In this document: positions 21,601-29,882 of the stretch, one piece after another
Numbering within the stretch: the first letter of the stretch is position 1
Layout: every line of letters starts with the position of its first letter
Assembly: GCA_948144175.1 (NCBI GenBank)
Contig: CANXME010002068.1
Coordinates: 6,373,501 to 6,437,500 of the forward strand
Length of the DNA: 64,000 nt
Direction of reading: 5' to 3'
Origin: Closterium sp. NIES-65
Lineage: Eukaryota > Streptophyta > Zygnematophyceae > Desmidiales > Closteriaceae
Position numbers and translations under genes: made by a program
Notes under the pieces: generated by a model
What the model saw: the letters and a program-made list of their open reading frames with translations, nothing else
Database searches by the model: none
What the model was told of the DNA's origin: nothing

Positions 21601-24600
21601 CACCCCTAGCAGCACCAGAGTCACCCGTAACCTCGACAGGCTTGACTGCGTCTACCTGGGACACACCTGAAGGGGCAGGACCTTGAGGGGGGAGGGGGTC
21701 TACCTGGGGAGGGACCTGGCACAAGGAAGAGCGGTGGCGGGGGGAGGGACGGAGTGCGGTAGGGGAAGTGGCGGTAGTAGGGGACCGACTCGTCAAACGT
21801 GACGTCCTGGGAGGACAGAACACGGCGAGAGGTGGGGTGGTAGAACTGCCACCCTGGCGCGTCAGGGGGGAAGCCAAGGAAGACGCAAGGAGCAGCACGA
21901 GGGGACAGCTTGTCCGCAGACAAGTCGCGGACAAACGTACGAGATCCCCAGACACGGAACGTAGACGCATCGCCAACCTTCCCCGTCCACAGCAAAGCTG
22001 GGGAGGTCTCCGGCATGGAGACCCTAGGGTGAAGGTTAAGCTGATGCGCTGCGTACCGAACCGCAAACGTCCACAGAAAATGGGGGGCAGCCGCATGCAT
22101 CATGGACGTACGGGCGACGTCCATGACCATGCCAATGCGGCGCTGAGCAATCCCATTTTGCTATGGAGAGTCCGGAAGCGTGAAGGTCTGGCGGATGCCT
22201 CGTGCACGACAGTAGGCTCGTAGAAGGCCAGAGGAGAACTCTCTGCCTCTGTCAGAGTGCAGACGCAGAACAGGAAAGTCCGAGCCGAAGCTCTGCCTGA
22301 GCTGGAGACGAGCTGCGCGGATCCAGTCGATCAATACCTCAGTGACATCACCCTTGCTGCGCAAGGGGAAGACTGTGGTGTAACGTGAGTAGTCGTCAAC
22401 TACCAGTACGAAGGAGCGCTCGTGACCCTGTCCACAGACACGGCCGGGCCCCACACATCTATGTGAAGCGTCTGCAGTGGGGCCTCTGTCGGAGGAAACT
22501 GGGAGGAGTGAGGGGCAGCCCGCTGCCGCCCCTCGACACAGGGGACGCAGGTAGGGCCAGGCCCCGGAGGAAGGGGAGGGAGGGACCGGGGAAGACCAGA
22601 GACAAGGACACGGGAGGCCATGCCTCGGAGACGAGGCAGGGAGGGGTGACCAAGGCGGTGGTGCCACAGGAGAGTCTCGTGAGACAGGAGTCGACACGAG
22701 CAGGGGGCAGACTCAGGACCAGACCTAAATGCTGCAGCAAACACCTGACCCGACGCAGCTACCTGACCAGACGCAGGGACAGGAGGAGACGCTGTGGTCA
22801 GTGTGTACAGGCTCAACCCCGGCCGACGTGTAAACGTGGCCAAGTGTCGGCTCGTCCGAGCGTTCGTGTAGTGGGTCACCCGCTGGCTCGCAGGAGTGAA
22901 CTGGTGAACTCCCCCATCCTGTAGGTCAGCACCACTCACCAAGTTTGTAGAGAACAAGGGGAGGTAGAGACAAGACAGGGTGCCAGAGGGAGCCGCCGGA
23001 CACAGGAGGACAGTGGAGAAGTGAGCAAGGACATGACCCCCAGAGGGGTCTGCCAGAGAGACTGCAACTGGCCGACCAAGCGGCGTGAGTGTGGTGCGGT
23101 CTCGAAAGAAGGAGCGAGAAGCCCCTAAGTCAAGGGTGAAGGTGAGGGAGGCCGAAGCCGACGCGGTACCTGAGAGCGCAGACTCACCAGCACCTGAGGA
23201 AGCAGAAGCACTGGCACCTAGAGAAGCAGCCTCGCTAGCACCTAGAGCAGCAGCCTCACCAGTACCTAGAGCAGTAGTCTCAATGCCCGGGTCGGGCGGA
23301 AAACACCAGTAAGAGTCACCCTCATCACTAAAAGTCACAACATACATGGCAGCAAGAATAGCATCAAAGTCAAGGTCAAAGATAGCTACTCCCGCCCTAG
23401 ACAGCTCACCCCAACGGGGGATCTCAGTGGCCTCCGGGAACTGGTGACGCCAAGCGTCCGTTAGGCGGCCAAAGCAGTGCTGGGTGGAGTGCGCATCCCC
23501 ACACTACTCACCCTCGCAGTCGTCGGTGCGTAGGACGTAGGTGCACGGACCAGTACCCCCACCCCGCTGACGTGCAGCGTACCACTCACGGAGCTGCTGA
23601 GGGGGGGGGATGTCATGAGTTCGCTGCTGCTGCTGCTGCTGCTGCTGGCGCGGACCACCACCGGAGCCGACCCTCTGCGCAGCGCCACCCCGACCAGCTC
23701 CACCTCCTCCGCCACCGCCTCCTCCACCGCCGCCACCTCCGCCACCTCCGCTCCCAGCGCCACCGCCGCCGCCGCCTCCGCCTCCACTGCTGCCAGTGAC
23801 ACCTCCACCCCCACCACCACTCCCACCGCCACCCCCACTCCCTCCGCCGCCTCCACCGCCTCCTCCACTGCCCCCGCTAGCTCCTCCAGCGCCCCTGCCC
23901 CCCTTGCCCTTGCCAGGGCGGCGTCTCCCGCTAGGTGTAGACGCCGCACCGACCGACTCAAGCCCAACGAGGTCGGCCGCAGCAGCAGAGGCAACAGAGG
24001 GCAAAAGTGGGGAGGGGGAACACCCCTCAAAGATGGGGGTGCGAGGGTCACCACGAGAGGCTCCTAGAGCGACTATGCGCTTTTCTGCTGCTAGGAGGGC
24101 CTTCTCGAGGAGGTCAACGGTGAGAGTGGTGGGGTAAACTAAGAGGAAGTGGTCTCGGACTACGCGAAGAGAGTCAGAGAGCCGGGTGACTATGTAGTAG
24201 AGGGTGATGTACATGGGGGGGGGGGTTCTTGGCGCAGAACTCAGCAGGAAGCGCAGCGCGGTAGCGAGTGTCACTAGTGCAGAGGTGCGTAATGAGGTCA
24301 GCGACTGTGGGAAAGGCAGCAAGGTCAGGGAAGATGTACGGTAGCATGAGGCGGCTCAGTGCAGCAGTGGCAGGGGAGGAGTAGCGTGCAACTACAGCGT
24401 CGTACAAGGTCTGAGCACTCTTGTACTGGCTAAAGTGCGCACGCTCAGAGGTAGGCAGGTGGCGACGCACAGCAAGACGTGCAGCAGCATCGCACGTGGC
24501 CCACTGTGAGCGAACAGTGGCAGGAGAGGCACCAGAGGTGAGGTCAAAGAGGGAGAGACCGTCCGCCCTATCGCACTGTAAGAAAAGATGCAGGTCATCT

Positions 24601-24665
24601 ACCCAGACGTCAAAGTCAATGGCCCGACCCTCAGCGTCAAAAGCGAGGACACTAGGGGTAGCGAT
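18665..24665 (-). pseudogene. Element G Gag-Pol polyprotein, decayed
   Basis: Gag begins where H has ATG, but here the codon is ATC (24663-24665). A frameshift lies in an 11-base G run near 24215-24225; the CTYVLRT zinc-knuckle region follows, with a stop at 23504 where relatives have Gln. Protease LDLGAS (Gly for Ser of DSG) is at about 23120. Integrase shows HIDVWGP and HSDRG, a frameshift near 22440, a TAG at 22161, and GIAQRR where active relatives have GIAER, so the catalytic Glu is lost. A shift near 21700 leads into RT with YVDD and RNase H with GHADASWADD; a TAG at 18809 precedes the natural stop at 18665. Linkers are Gly/Ala/Pro repeats. Clearly non-functional. Confidence 0.85.
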
Positions 24666-24735
24666 GACACCAGTAGACTAGTAGTGCGAACAGTGGGGTA
24701 AGGGCAGTGCAGTGGTAGAGGCGCTGCTCTTACCG

Positions 24736-25400
24736 GACAGGGCGGCTCGGGCGGCTCGGCGGCTCGGCAGGAACTGCAGCTCGGCGGCTCGGCAACTCGG
24801 CGGCTCGGGCGGCTCAGGCGGCTCGGCGGCAACTGCGGCTCGGGCGGCTCGGCGGTACGGCAGTTCGGCTCGCGGCGCCCCGGCGGCTCGGGCGGCTCAG
24901 GTGGTGCGGCGGCTCGGGCGGCGCGGGTGGCGCTGGCGGCTCGGTGGTGACGGCGGGGCCGCGTGAAGGCGGGGCCGAGGCCGGGAAGGGAGGGCGAGGG
25001 GGCCAGCAGCGGCTGGGCCGGGGCCGGGAAGGGCAGCTCGGGGCCGCACGGGTGGGCGACGGGGCCAGGAAGGGCAGCTCGGGGCCGCAGGGGTATGCGA
25101 CGGGGCCAGCAGAGGCGGGGCCGGGTCGGGAAGGGCGGCGTCGGGGCCGGAAAAGGGCGGCGCCGGGGTCGCGGGGTAGGCGACGCAGGGCGGCGGATCG
25201 GTGCCGGGAAGGGCGGCGCGGGGGTCGCGGGGTAGGCGACGGGGCCGCAGGGCGGCGGATTGGGGCCGGGAAGGGCGGCGCCGGGGCCGCAGGGCTAGGC
25301 GACAGGGGCCGCGAGGGTGGCGCGACGCAGCCGCTAGGGCGGCGCGACGGGATCAGAGAGGGGAGCGCTCCGGGCAGGAAAAAAAAAAAAATCGAATCGG
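24736..25400 (-). repeat. Element G leader minisatellites
   Basis: About 24736-24950 is built on GGCGGCTCGG units, about 24960-25345 on longer GGGGCCGGGAAGGGC units. A run of 12 A follows near 25380-25391 (T run in the sense RNA), also present in H. Confidence 0.75.
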
Positions 25401-25401
25401 T

Positions 25402-25444
25402 GGGCCCTAGGAACAGTTCCCACGAGGGAACCTGCTCGATACCA
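25402..25444 (-). other. Element G primer binding site, stem-loop and GGGCCC palindrome
   Basis: Minus strand after the LTR: TGGTATCGAGC (25434-25444), then GTTCCC-TCGT-GGGAAC (25416-25431), then GGGCCC (25402-25407). The order is the same in H and L. Confidence 0.65.
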
Positions 25445-25568
25445 TGAGAAAACTAGAACGAGGAATGAATGACTAAGTGAAAGTTGGGTACAAATACAAA
25501 CCCCTAGAAAGCTGTACCCCATATGTGCTACCCCACTATAGCCTACAATAGCTATGTCAAATCTGGCA
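25445..25568 (-). repeat. Element G 5' LTR (124 bp)
   Basis: Hairpin arms GGGTACA (25486-25492) and TGTACCC (25513-25519), followed by the CTCCG duplication at 25569-25573. Confidence 0.92.
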
Positions 25569-25573
25569 CTCCG

Positions 25574-26235
25574 AAGCAGCACTATGCGCCGAAATTCATG
25601 CTGAGCAGCAAGACATGGACTTGCAAGAAGAGCGACACAAGAGAAAAACGTCAGTACCTGAATTTGCGTTTCACACTCAATGGCGCTACAACAACAACAA
25701 CAACTGGCATCAACCAAAACCCGTACCTCCGTTCTGCCATCTCTGCAAGACTTCAGGGCACCCTCGCATACACTGCCCGAATCGAGAGTAGTCAACACCG
25801 CCACAACGGCAATTTCGTCCTGCAAGTAGTCAAGTGACGTCCACACAAGCGCTCCCCACAGGTCAACTACAGTCCTCAACGACACCATCAACGCAATCTG
25901 CACAAGGAAGAAGAAACATCGTCAGTTGCATGGCAAGACTGACTGACTCCTGCATAACCGAGTCACCACCACACTACTCATCGGAAGAGCAACTCGACAA
26001 CAGCACCCCTCGCCGCGAGTCACTTCAACCAAACCCAACGTATGCAGCCATCGCTCAAAGCGAGCCGTCCGGAAAAGATACGTGGTTCGTGGACAGTTGC
26101 TGCGGACAACACATGTGCTCTTCACCTCCTGGACGCACCCACCGGATCTTGATCGTGACTTCAGCCCCGAAGGATTTTGGTACTCGCACACCATTCCTAA
26201 GGCAGAACGAACAAAAGCATTAGCAACGATTCAAC
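25574..26235 (+). pseudogene. Element D gag C-terminus (CCHC knuckle) and protease region
   Basis: Continues the gag frame across the G insertion site. An Asn run is followed by a canonical zinc knuckle CHLCKTSGHPRIHC (C-x2-C-x4-H-x4-C) at about 25735-25780, then a TAG stop. Further on, a frame reads WFVDSCCGQHMC, the protease position, where the expected DSG/DTG triplet is DSC. Stops and frame changes separate these pieces, so the protease is not made. Confidence 0.7.
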
Positions 26236-26237
26236 AT

Positions 26238-26330
26238 TCGGCAACAGCAAAGACAACATCGGCAGCAGCAGAGACAACATCGGCAACAGCAGAGAGAACA
26301 TCGGCAGCAGCAGAGACAGCATCGGCATCA
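26238..26330 (+). repeat. 21-bp tandem repeat in element D
   Basis: About four units of CGGCAGCAGCAGAGACAACAT with few changes. The period is a multiple of three, so it was probably an in-frame Thr/Ser/Ala/Gln-rich spacer of the polyprotein. Confidence 0.75.
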
Positions 26331-26338
26331 ATCGCGGG

Positions 26339-26479
26339 TGTCAGTAGATCTGCACTGTGGATGCCCGATTGATCCTGGAGAGGGTTACAGACGCGTTCGC
26401 CTAGGGGGTTATGGGCGCACTGACCTGCTACTGAAACAAGCCCTTTTATCCCAATGGTCTAGTGGTTGGGATTGTGACA
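26339..26479 (+). repeat. TRIM-like element 5' LTR (141 bp)
   Basis: Begins TGTCAGTAGATCTGC and ends GGGATTGTGACA. Contains TTTT at 26444-26447, directly before the tRNA-like segment. The copy at 26573-26697 has only a few substitutions. Confidence 0.75.
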
Positions 26480-26519
26480 TGGTATCAGAGCGGTCTCGGG
26501 TTCGATTCCCGGTGTATGC
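26448..26519 (+). promoter_or_regulatory. tRNA-Glu-like pol III promoter spanning the LTR end and primer site
   Basis: A box TGGTCTAGTGG (26455-26465) and B box GGTTCGATTCC (26499-26509, perfect consensus) are 33 nt apart, the spacing of an intronless tRNA gene. With T8 at 26455, the D stem (GTCT/GGAT) and a 5-bp T stem (TCGGG/CCCGG) both fold and resemble eukaryotic tRNA-Glu. The anticodon arm is missing: in its place are the LTR terminus TGTGACA and the primer binding site. The acceptor stem is not complementary, so this is not a tRNA gene. Pol III transcription is inference. Confidence 0.6.
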
Positions 26520-26572
26520 ACATGTAGGCCGTTGCCGCTGTGCTTAGTCCTGGGCCTCCCAATGTGGGGGGG

Positions 26573-26697
26573 TGTCAGTAGATCTGCACTGTGGATGCCC
26601 GATTGATCCTGGAGAGGGTTACAGGCACGTTCGCCTGGGGGGTTATGGGCGCACTAACCCGCTACTGAAACAAGCCCTTTTATCCTAATGGTCTAGT
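26573..26697 (+). repeat. TRIM-like element 3' LTR, truncated (125 bp)
   Basis: Stops within the A box (AATGGTCTAGT) and runs straight into element D sequence. It holds TTTT at 26678-26681, a possible pol III terminator for transcripts starting in the first repeat. Confidence 0.75.
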
Positions 26698-26941
26698 CCT
26701 TCAACTCCACCGGCTCCAATCAACGACGACACTCCACCGACTCCTGCGCAGCAATTGAACCTAATACCACGAGAAGTGCATCGAAGCGCAAACTTCACCG
26801 CAAGCTTCTACTCCAACTCCGACCTGTACCATCGCTCACCCGGACATCGAGCTGGCGAAGACATCTGGCACGCACACATGGGACATCCAAGCAACACAGT
26901 GTTAAATAACACGGTCAGAGCAGGAGTGCTCGACAAAAACT
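26698..26941 (+). pseudogene. Element D pre-integrase segment
   Basis: Reads NFTASFYSNSDLYHR then IWHAHMGHPSNTVLNN, the GAG_pre-integrase HHCC finger start. The frame is interrupted by H after DKN; the protein resumes at 29883 with YFRTCFTCPEAD, which supplies the two Cys of the finger. Confidence 0.75.
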
Positions 26942-27067
26942 TGTCAAACTCTTATTCTATAGTCTGTGTAGGCTGTAGTGGGGTAGACAATATGGGATAC
27001 AACACTTCTAGGTTTTCCTGCTTGTACCCACCTGCTTGCTAGTTCATTCATTCCTCGTTTCTTCACA
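26942..27067 (+). repeat. Element H left LTR, plus orientation (126 bp)
   Basis: TGTCAAACTC to TTCTTCACA, directly followed by primer site TGGTATCAGAG (27068-27078). Carries the TGTATCCC...GGGTACA-type hairpin seen in the group, with one arm altered. Confidence 0.8.
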
Positions 27068-27111
27068 TGGTATCAGAGTAGGTTCCCTAGTGGGAACGCT
27101 TCTCAGGGCCC
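27068..27111 (+). other. Element H primer binding site, stem-loop and GGGCCC palindrome
   Basis: TGGTATCAGAG at 27068-27078, GTTCCC-TAGT-GGGAAC at 27082-27097, and GGGCCC at 27106-27111, then a T run at about 27126-27135 and CCGGAGCGC. L has nearly the same series. Confidence 0.65.
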
Positions 27112-27149
27112 ACCACTAAAATCGATTTTTTTTTTCCTGACCGGAGCGC

Positions 27150-27890
27150 GAGTCGCCCCTGCCCGAGGCACGCCCCGTTGGCCGCCCTCACGTCGCCTCT
27201 CACGGCCCCTCGTGCCACCCTTACCGGCCCCATCGCCACCCCTTACGGCCCCGTCGCCGTCCTTTGCGGCCCCGTCGCCGCCCCTCTAGGTCCCTCTCGG
27301 CCCCTTCGCGGCCCCATCGCCGCCCCCTCTAGGCCCCTCGCGACCCCTTCTCGGCACCATTGCCGCCCCTAGCGGCCCCGTCGCCGCCCTTCGAGGCCCC
27401 TCGCGGCCCCTTTGCGGCCCCTGTCGCCGCCCCTAGCAGCCCCGTTGCCGCCCCTATCGGCCCCGTCACGGCCCCTTTGCGGCCCCGTCGCCGCCCCTAT
27501 CGGCCTCGTCGCCGCTCCTAGCGCCCCCCTCACCGCTCCTAACGGCCCCGTCGCCGCCCTTTGCGGCCCCGTCGCCGCCTCTAGCGGCCCCGTCGCCACC
27601 CTTAGCAGCCCCGTCGCGGTCTCCAACGGCCCCGTCGCCGCCCTTCACGGCCCCTTCAGCTGCCAAGCAGCCGAGCCGCCGAGCCGCACAGCCGCCGAGC
27701 CGCCCAGCAGCCGAGCCGCCCAGCAGCCGAGCCGCCCAGTAGCCGAGCCGCCCAGCAGCCGAGCCGCCCAACAGTCGAGCCGCCCAGCAGCCGAGCCGCC
27801 CAGCAGCCGAGCCGCCCAGCAGCCGAGCCACCCAGCAACCGAGCCGCCCAGCAGCCGAGCCGCCCAGCAGCCGAGCCGCCGTCGAGCCGC
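27150..27890 (+). repeat. Element H leader minisatellites
   Basis: About 27175-27650 is GGCCCCGTCGCCGCC-type repeat; about 27690-27890 holds about 11 copies of a 16-bp unit CAGCAGCCGAGCCGCC. No real gene; the long frames on both strands are repeat artefacts. Confidence 0.85.
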
Positions 27891-27965
27891 TACTGTTCCT
27901 ACCGGCACGCACCGGCCCTACCCACCCGGACTGGTGAGAGCCCTCCCTGCTAGACAATTGCTGTC

Positions 27966-29429
27966 ATGGCTACCCCTAGTGTCCTTACCTTTGATGCTGA
28001 GGGTCGTGCTGTTGACTTTGAGGTCTGGGTCGATGACCTCCAGCTCTTCCTACAGTGCGATAGGGAAGACGGACTCTCCCTGTTTGATCTCACCTCTGGT
28101 GCCTCTCTTGCCCCGCCTGCTACTGCTGAAAGCACTGTTCGCTCACAGTGGGCCACACGCGATGCTGCTGTCCGTCTTGCTGTGCGTCGCCACTTACCGA
28201 CCGCTGAGCGTGCGCACTTTAGTCAGTACAAGAGTGCTAGGACCTTGTACGACACTGTAGTTGCACGCTACTCTTCCCCTACCACTGCTGCTCTTATCCG
28301 CCTCATGCTGCCGTACGTGTTCCCTGACCTTGCTGCCTTTCCCACAGTCGCTGACCTCATTACGCACCTTCGCACTAGTGACACTCGCTACCGCGCTGCG
28401 CTTCCTGCTGAGTTTTGTGCCAAGAACCCTCCCCCCATGTACATCACCCTCTACTACATAGTCACCCGGCTCCCTGACTCCCTTCGCTTAGTCAGGGACC
28501 ACTTCCTCTCAGTTTGCCCCACCACACTCATCGTTGACCTCCTCGAGGAGCGCCTCCTGGCAGCAGAGAAGAGCATAGTCGCTATAGGAACCTCTCGTGG
28601 TGACCCTCGTACCCCCGTCTTTGAGGAGTGTTCCCCCTCCCCCCTCTTGCCCTCTGTTGCTTCTACTGCTGCAGCCGACCTCGTTGGCTTCGAGTTGGTC
28701 GGCGCTGCGTCTGCCCCTAGCGGGAGACGCCGCATCGGCAAGGGCAAGGGGGGCAAAGGCGCTAGAGGGGCTGGCGGGGGTGGTGGAGGTGGCGGTGGAG
28801 AAGGTGGAGGGGGTGGGGATGGTGGTGGGAGTGGTGGCGGGGGTGGAGGTGTCGGTGGCAACAGTGGAGGCGGAGGAGGCGGCGGCAGTGGCGGTGGGAG
28901 CGGAGGCGGCGGAGGTGGCGGCGGCGGCGGCAGTGGAGCTGGTCGCGGCTTTGCACAGAGGAGTAGCTCCGGTGGTGGTCCGCGCCAGCAGCAGCAGCGC
29001 ACTCGTGAGACCCCATCCCCCCAGCAGCTTCGTGAGTGGTACGCTGCGCGTCAGCAAGGTGGGGGTACTGGTCCCTGTACCTACGTCCCCCGTACCGGCG
29101 ACCGTGCTAGTGAGCAGTGCGGGGGCTCGCACTCCACCCAGCGCTGCTTCGGCCGCTTGACGGACGCTTGGCGTCACCAGTTCCCTGACGCCAGTGAGAT
29201 CCCTCGCTGGGGAGAGCTATCTAGGGCGGGGGTTGCAACAAATGATGATGGCAGCTGCTGCAGGCGGCTCATAGCTGCCTCCCTGTCACACCACCTCCCC
29301 CATAGTCCGCCACTCTCACGACCTCCCCCCACAGTAGGAGCGCACACGGCAGCAGCAAGTGCGACAGCTGCAGTGGGGACCACGGGAGGGTGGGCGGGGA
29401 CAGCTGCTCGGGCGCGACGAGCAGGATAG
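27966..29429 (+). CDS. Element H gag, C-terminus replaced (487 aa)
   Basis: ATG at 27966 gives MATPSVLTFDAEGRAVDF, a UBN2-like capsid domain to about residue 220. A very Gly-rich linker follows, then QLREWYA and the expanded zinc knuckle C-x13-C-x3-H-x4-C (CTYVPRT...CGGSHSTQRCF). Family sequence ends near 29233 (LSRAGVA); the last 65 residues are read from the antisense leader of the second half and are not gag. An intact capsid with nucleocapsid could still be made, but there is no pol. It is the best preserved gag of the G/H subfamily here. Confidence 0.75.
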   Translation: MATPSVLTFDAEGRAVDFEVWVDDLQLFLQCDREDGLSLFDLTSGASLAPPATAESTVRSQWATRDAAVRLAVRRHLPTAERAHFSQYKSARTLYDTVVARYSSPTTAALIRLMLPYVFPDLAAFPTVADLITHLRTSDTRYRAALPAEFCAKNPPPMYITLYYIVTRLPDSLRLVRDHFLSVCPTTLIVDLLEERLLAAEKSIVAIGTSRGDPRTPVFEECSPSPLLPSVASTAAADLVGFELVGAASAPSGRRRIGKGKGGKGARGAGGGGGGGGGEGGGGGDGGGSGGGGGGVGGNSGGGGGGGSGGGSGGGGGGGGGGSGAGRGFAQRSSSGGGPRQQQQRTRETPSPQQLREWYAARQQGGGTGPCTYVPRTGDRASEQCGGSHSTQRCFGRLTDAWRHQFPDASEIPRWGELSRAGVATNDDGSCCRRLIAASLSHHLPHSPPLSRPPPTVGAHTAAASATAAVGTTGGWAGTAARARRAG

Positions 29430-29678
29430 GGGGCCGAAACGGAGGCGCGACGAGGCGACGTCGGGGCAGCTGGCCGCGAACGACGGGCGATAAGGCAGCG
29501 CGACGAGCAGAGCGCCGCCTTCGCCCCGTCGATCGCACTAACGGTCGAAACCGTCGCGGATTTTCACGCGACGGTCGCACTGACGACCCGATCGCAGCAG
29601 AAAGTCGTCGAGAGGGAGGGCCGCCATGACAGGGTCAAAAATTGGCAGGCCCATTGATCGAAAACTAGCTCGATACCA
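29234..29678 (-). other. Minus-strand leader and primer site of the right half of H
   Basis: GC-rich sequence with no gag start. It ends at CTCGATACCA, whose complement TGGTATCGAGC (29668-29678) is a primer binding site next to the right LTR. CGATCGAAAAC-type sequence near 29655-29666 resembles no other leader here. Confidence 0.55.
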
Positions 29679-29866
29679 TGTCAAAGCAGTAGATTGAGCT
29701 CATACGCCATAACTAAGGTTTTGGTATTGGAAGGTAGTGTGGGAGAGAGGTGGCCAACAAAAGAGGCGGTTCACTATAGAGCAAACAGTAAAAATAGGCA
29801 AGCAAAAGCAAGAATGGTGCACCACCAACTAGAATGGCTATAACTACAGTCCTACAGGCTGTTACA
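29679..29866 (-). repeat. Element H right LTR, minus orientation (about 188 bp)
   Basis: In the minus direction it starts TGTAACAGCCTGTAG and ends GCTTTGACA, directly followed by the primer site. It is not the same sequence as the left LTR. The 11 bases after it (29867-29877) include GAAAATATA, an inverted copy of TATATTTTC in the flanking element D. Confidence 0.6.
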
Positions 29867-29882
29867 TATAGAAAATATAACT

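Larger units (their letters stand above)
18330..25568 (-). mobile_element. Element G: tiny-LTR Copia inside D gag
   Basis: LTRs 18330-18453 and 25445-25568 (both 124 bp, with two compensating 4-bp indels and several substitutions), start TGAGAAAAC and end TCTGACA or TCTGGCA. Perfect CTCCG duplication at 18325-18329 and 25569-25573. Polypurine tract at 18454-18462, primer binding site TGGTATCGAGC at the other end. Gag-pol is broken by stops and frameshifts. LTR divergence is much higher than in A or C. Confidence 0.93.
26339..26697 (+). mobile_element. TRIM-like element with a tRNA-like LTR/primer-site junction
   Basis: A 5' LTR-like repeat (26339-26479, 141 bp, TGTCA...TGACA) is followed at once by primer binding site TGGTATCAGAGC (26480-26491). 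A 93-bp internal region ends in a G-rich tract (polypurine-like), and a second copy of the repeat (26573-26697) lacks the last 16 bases. There is no coding capacity. It lies in element D between protease and integrase. The missing right end hides any target duplication. The size fits TRIMs (terminal-repeat retrotransposons in miniature), at the very small end. Confidence 0.75.
26942..29877 (+). mobile_element. Element H: head-to-head chimeric Copia insertion
   Basis: The left end is a plus-oriented LTR with primer site, leader and gag. The right end is a minus-oriented LTR with primer site and leader of a different tiny-LTR element. The two are joined near 29233, after the gag zinc-knuckle region. 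The flanks read AAACT (26937-26941) and TAACT (29878-29882) in element D, so the whole structure probably entered as one unit. There is no pol. It looks like an aberrant reverse-transcription product of two co-packaged RNAs; two independent insertions followed by deletion are the alternative. Confidence 0.6.

Noticed and set aside
26448-26519. A functional tRNA gene
   Set aside because: D and T arms fit, but the acceptor stem does not pair and there is no anticodon stem; the sequence in its place is an LTR end plus primer binding site.
27412-28260. Separate Ala/Pro-rich gene upstream of the H gag
   Set aside because: Its frame is open because of the leader minisatellite and it overlaps the true gag out of frame.
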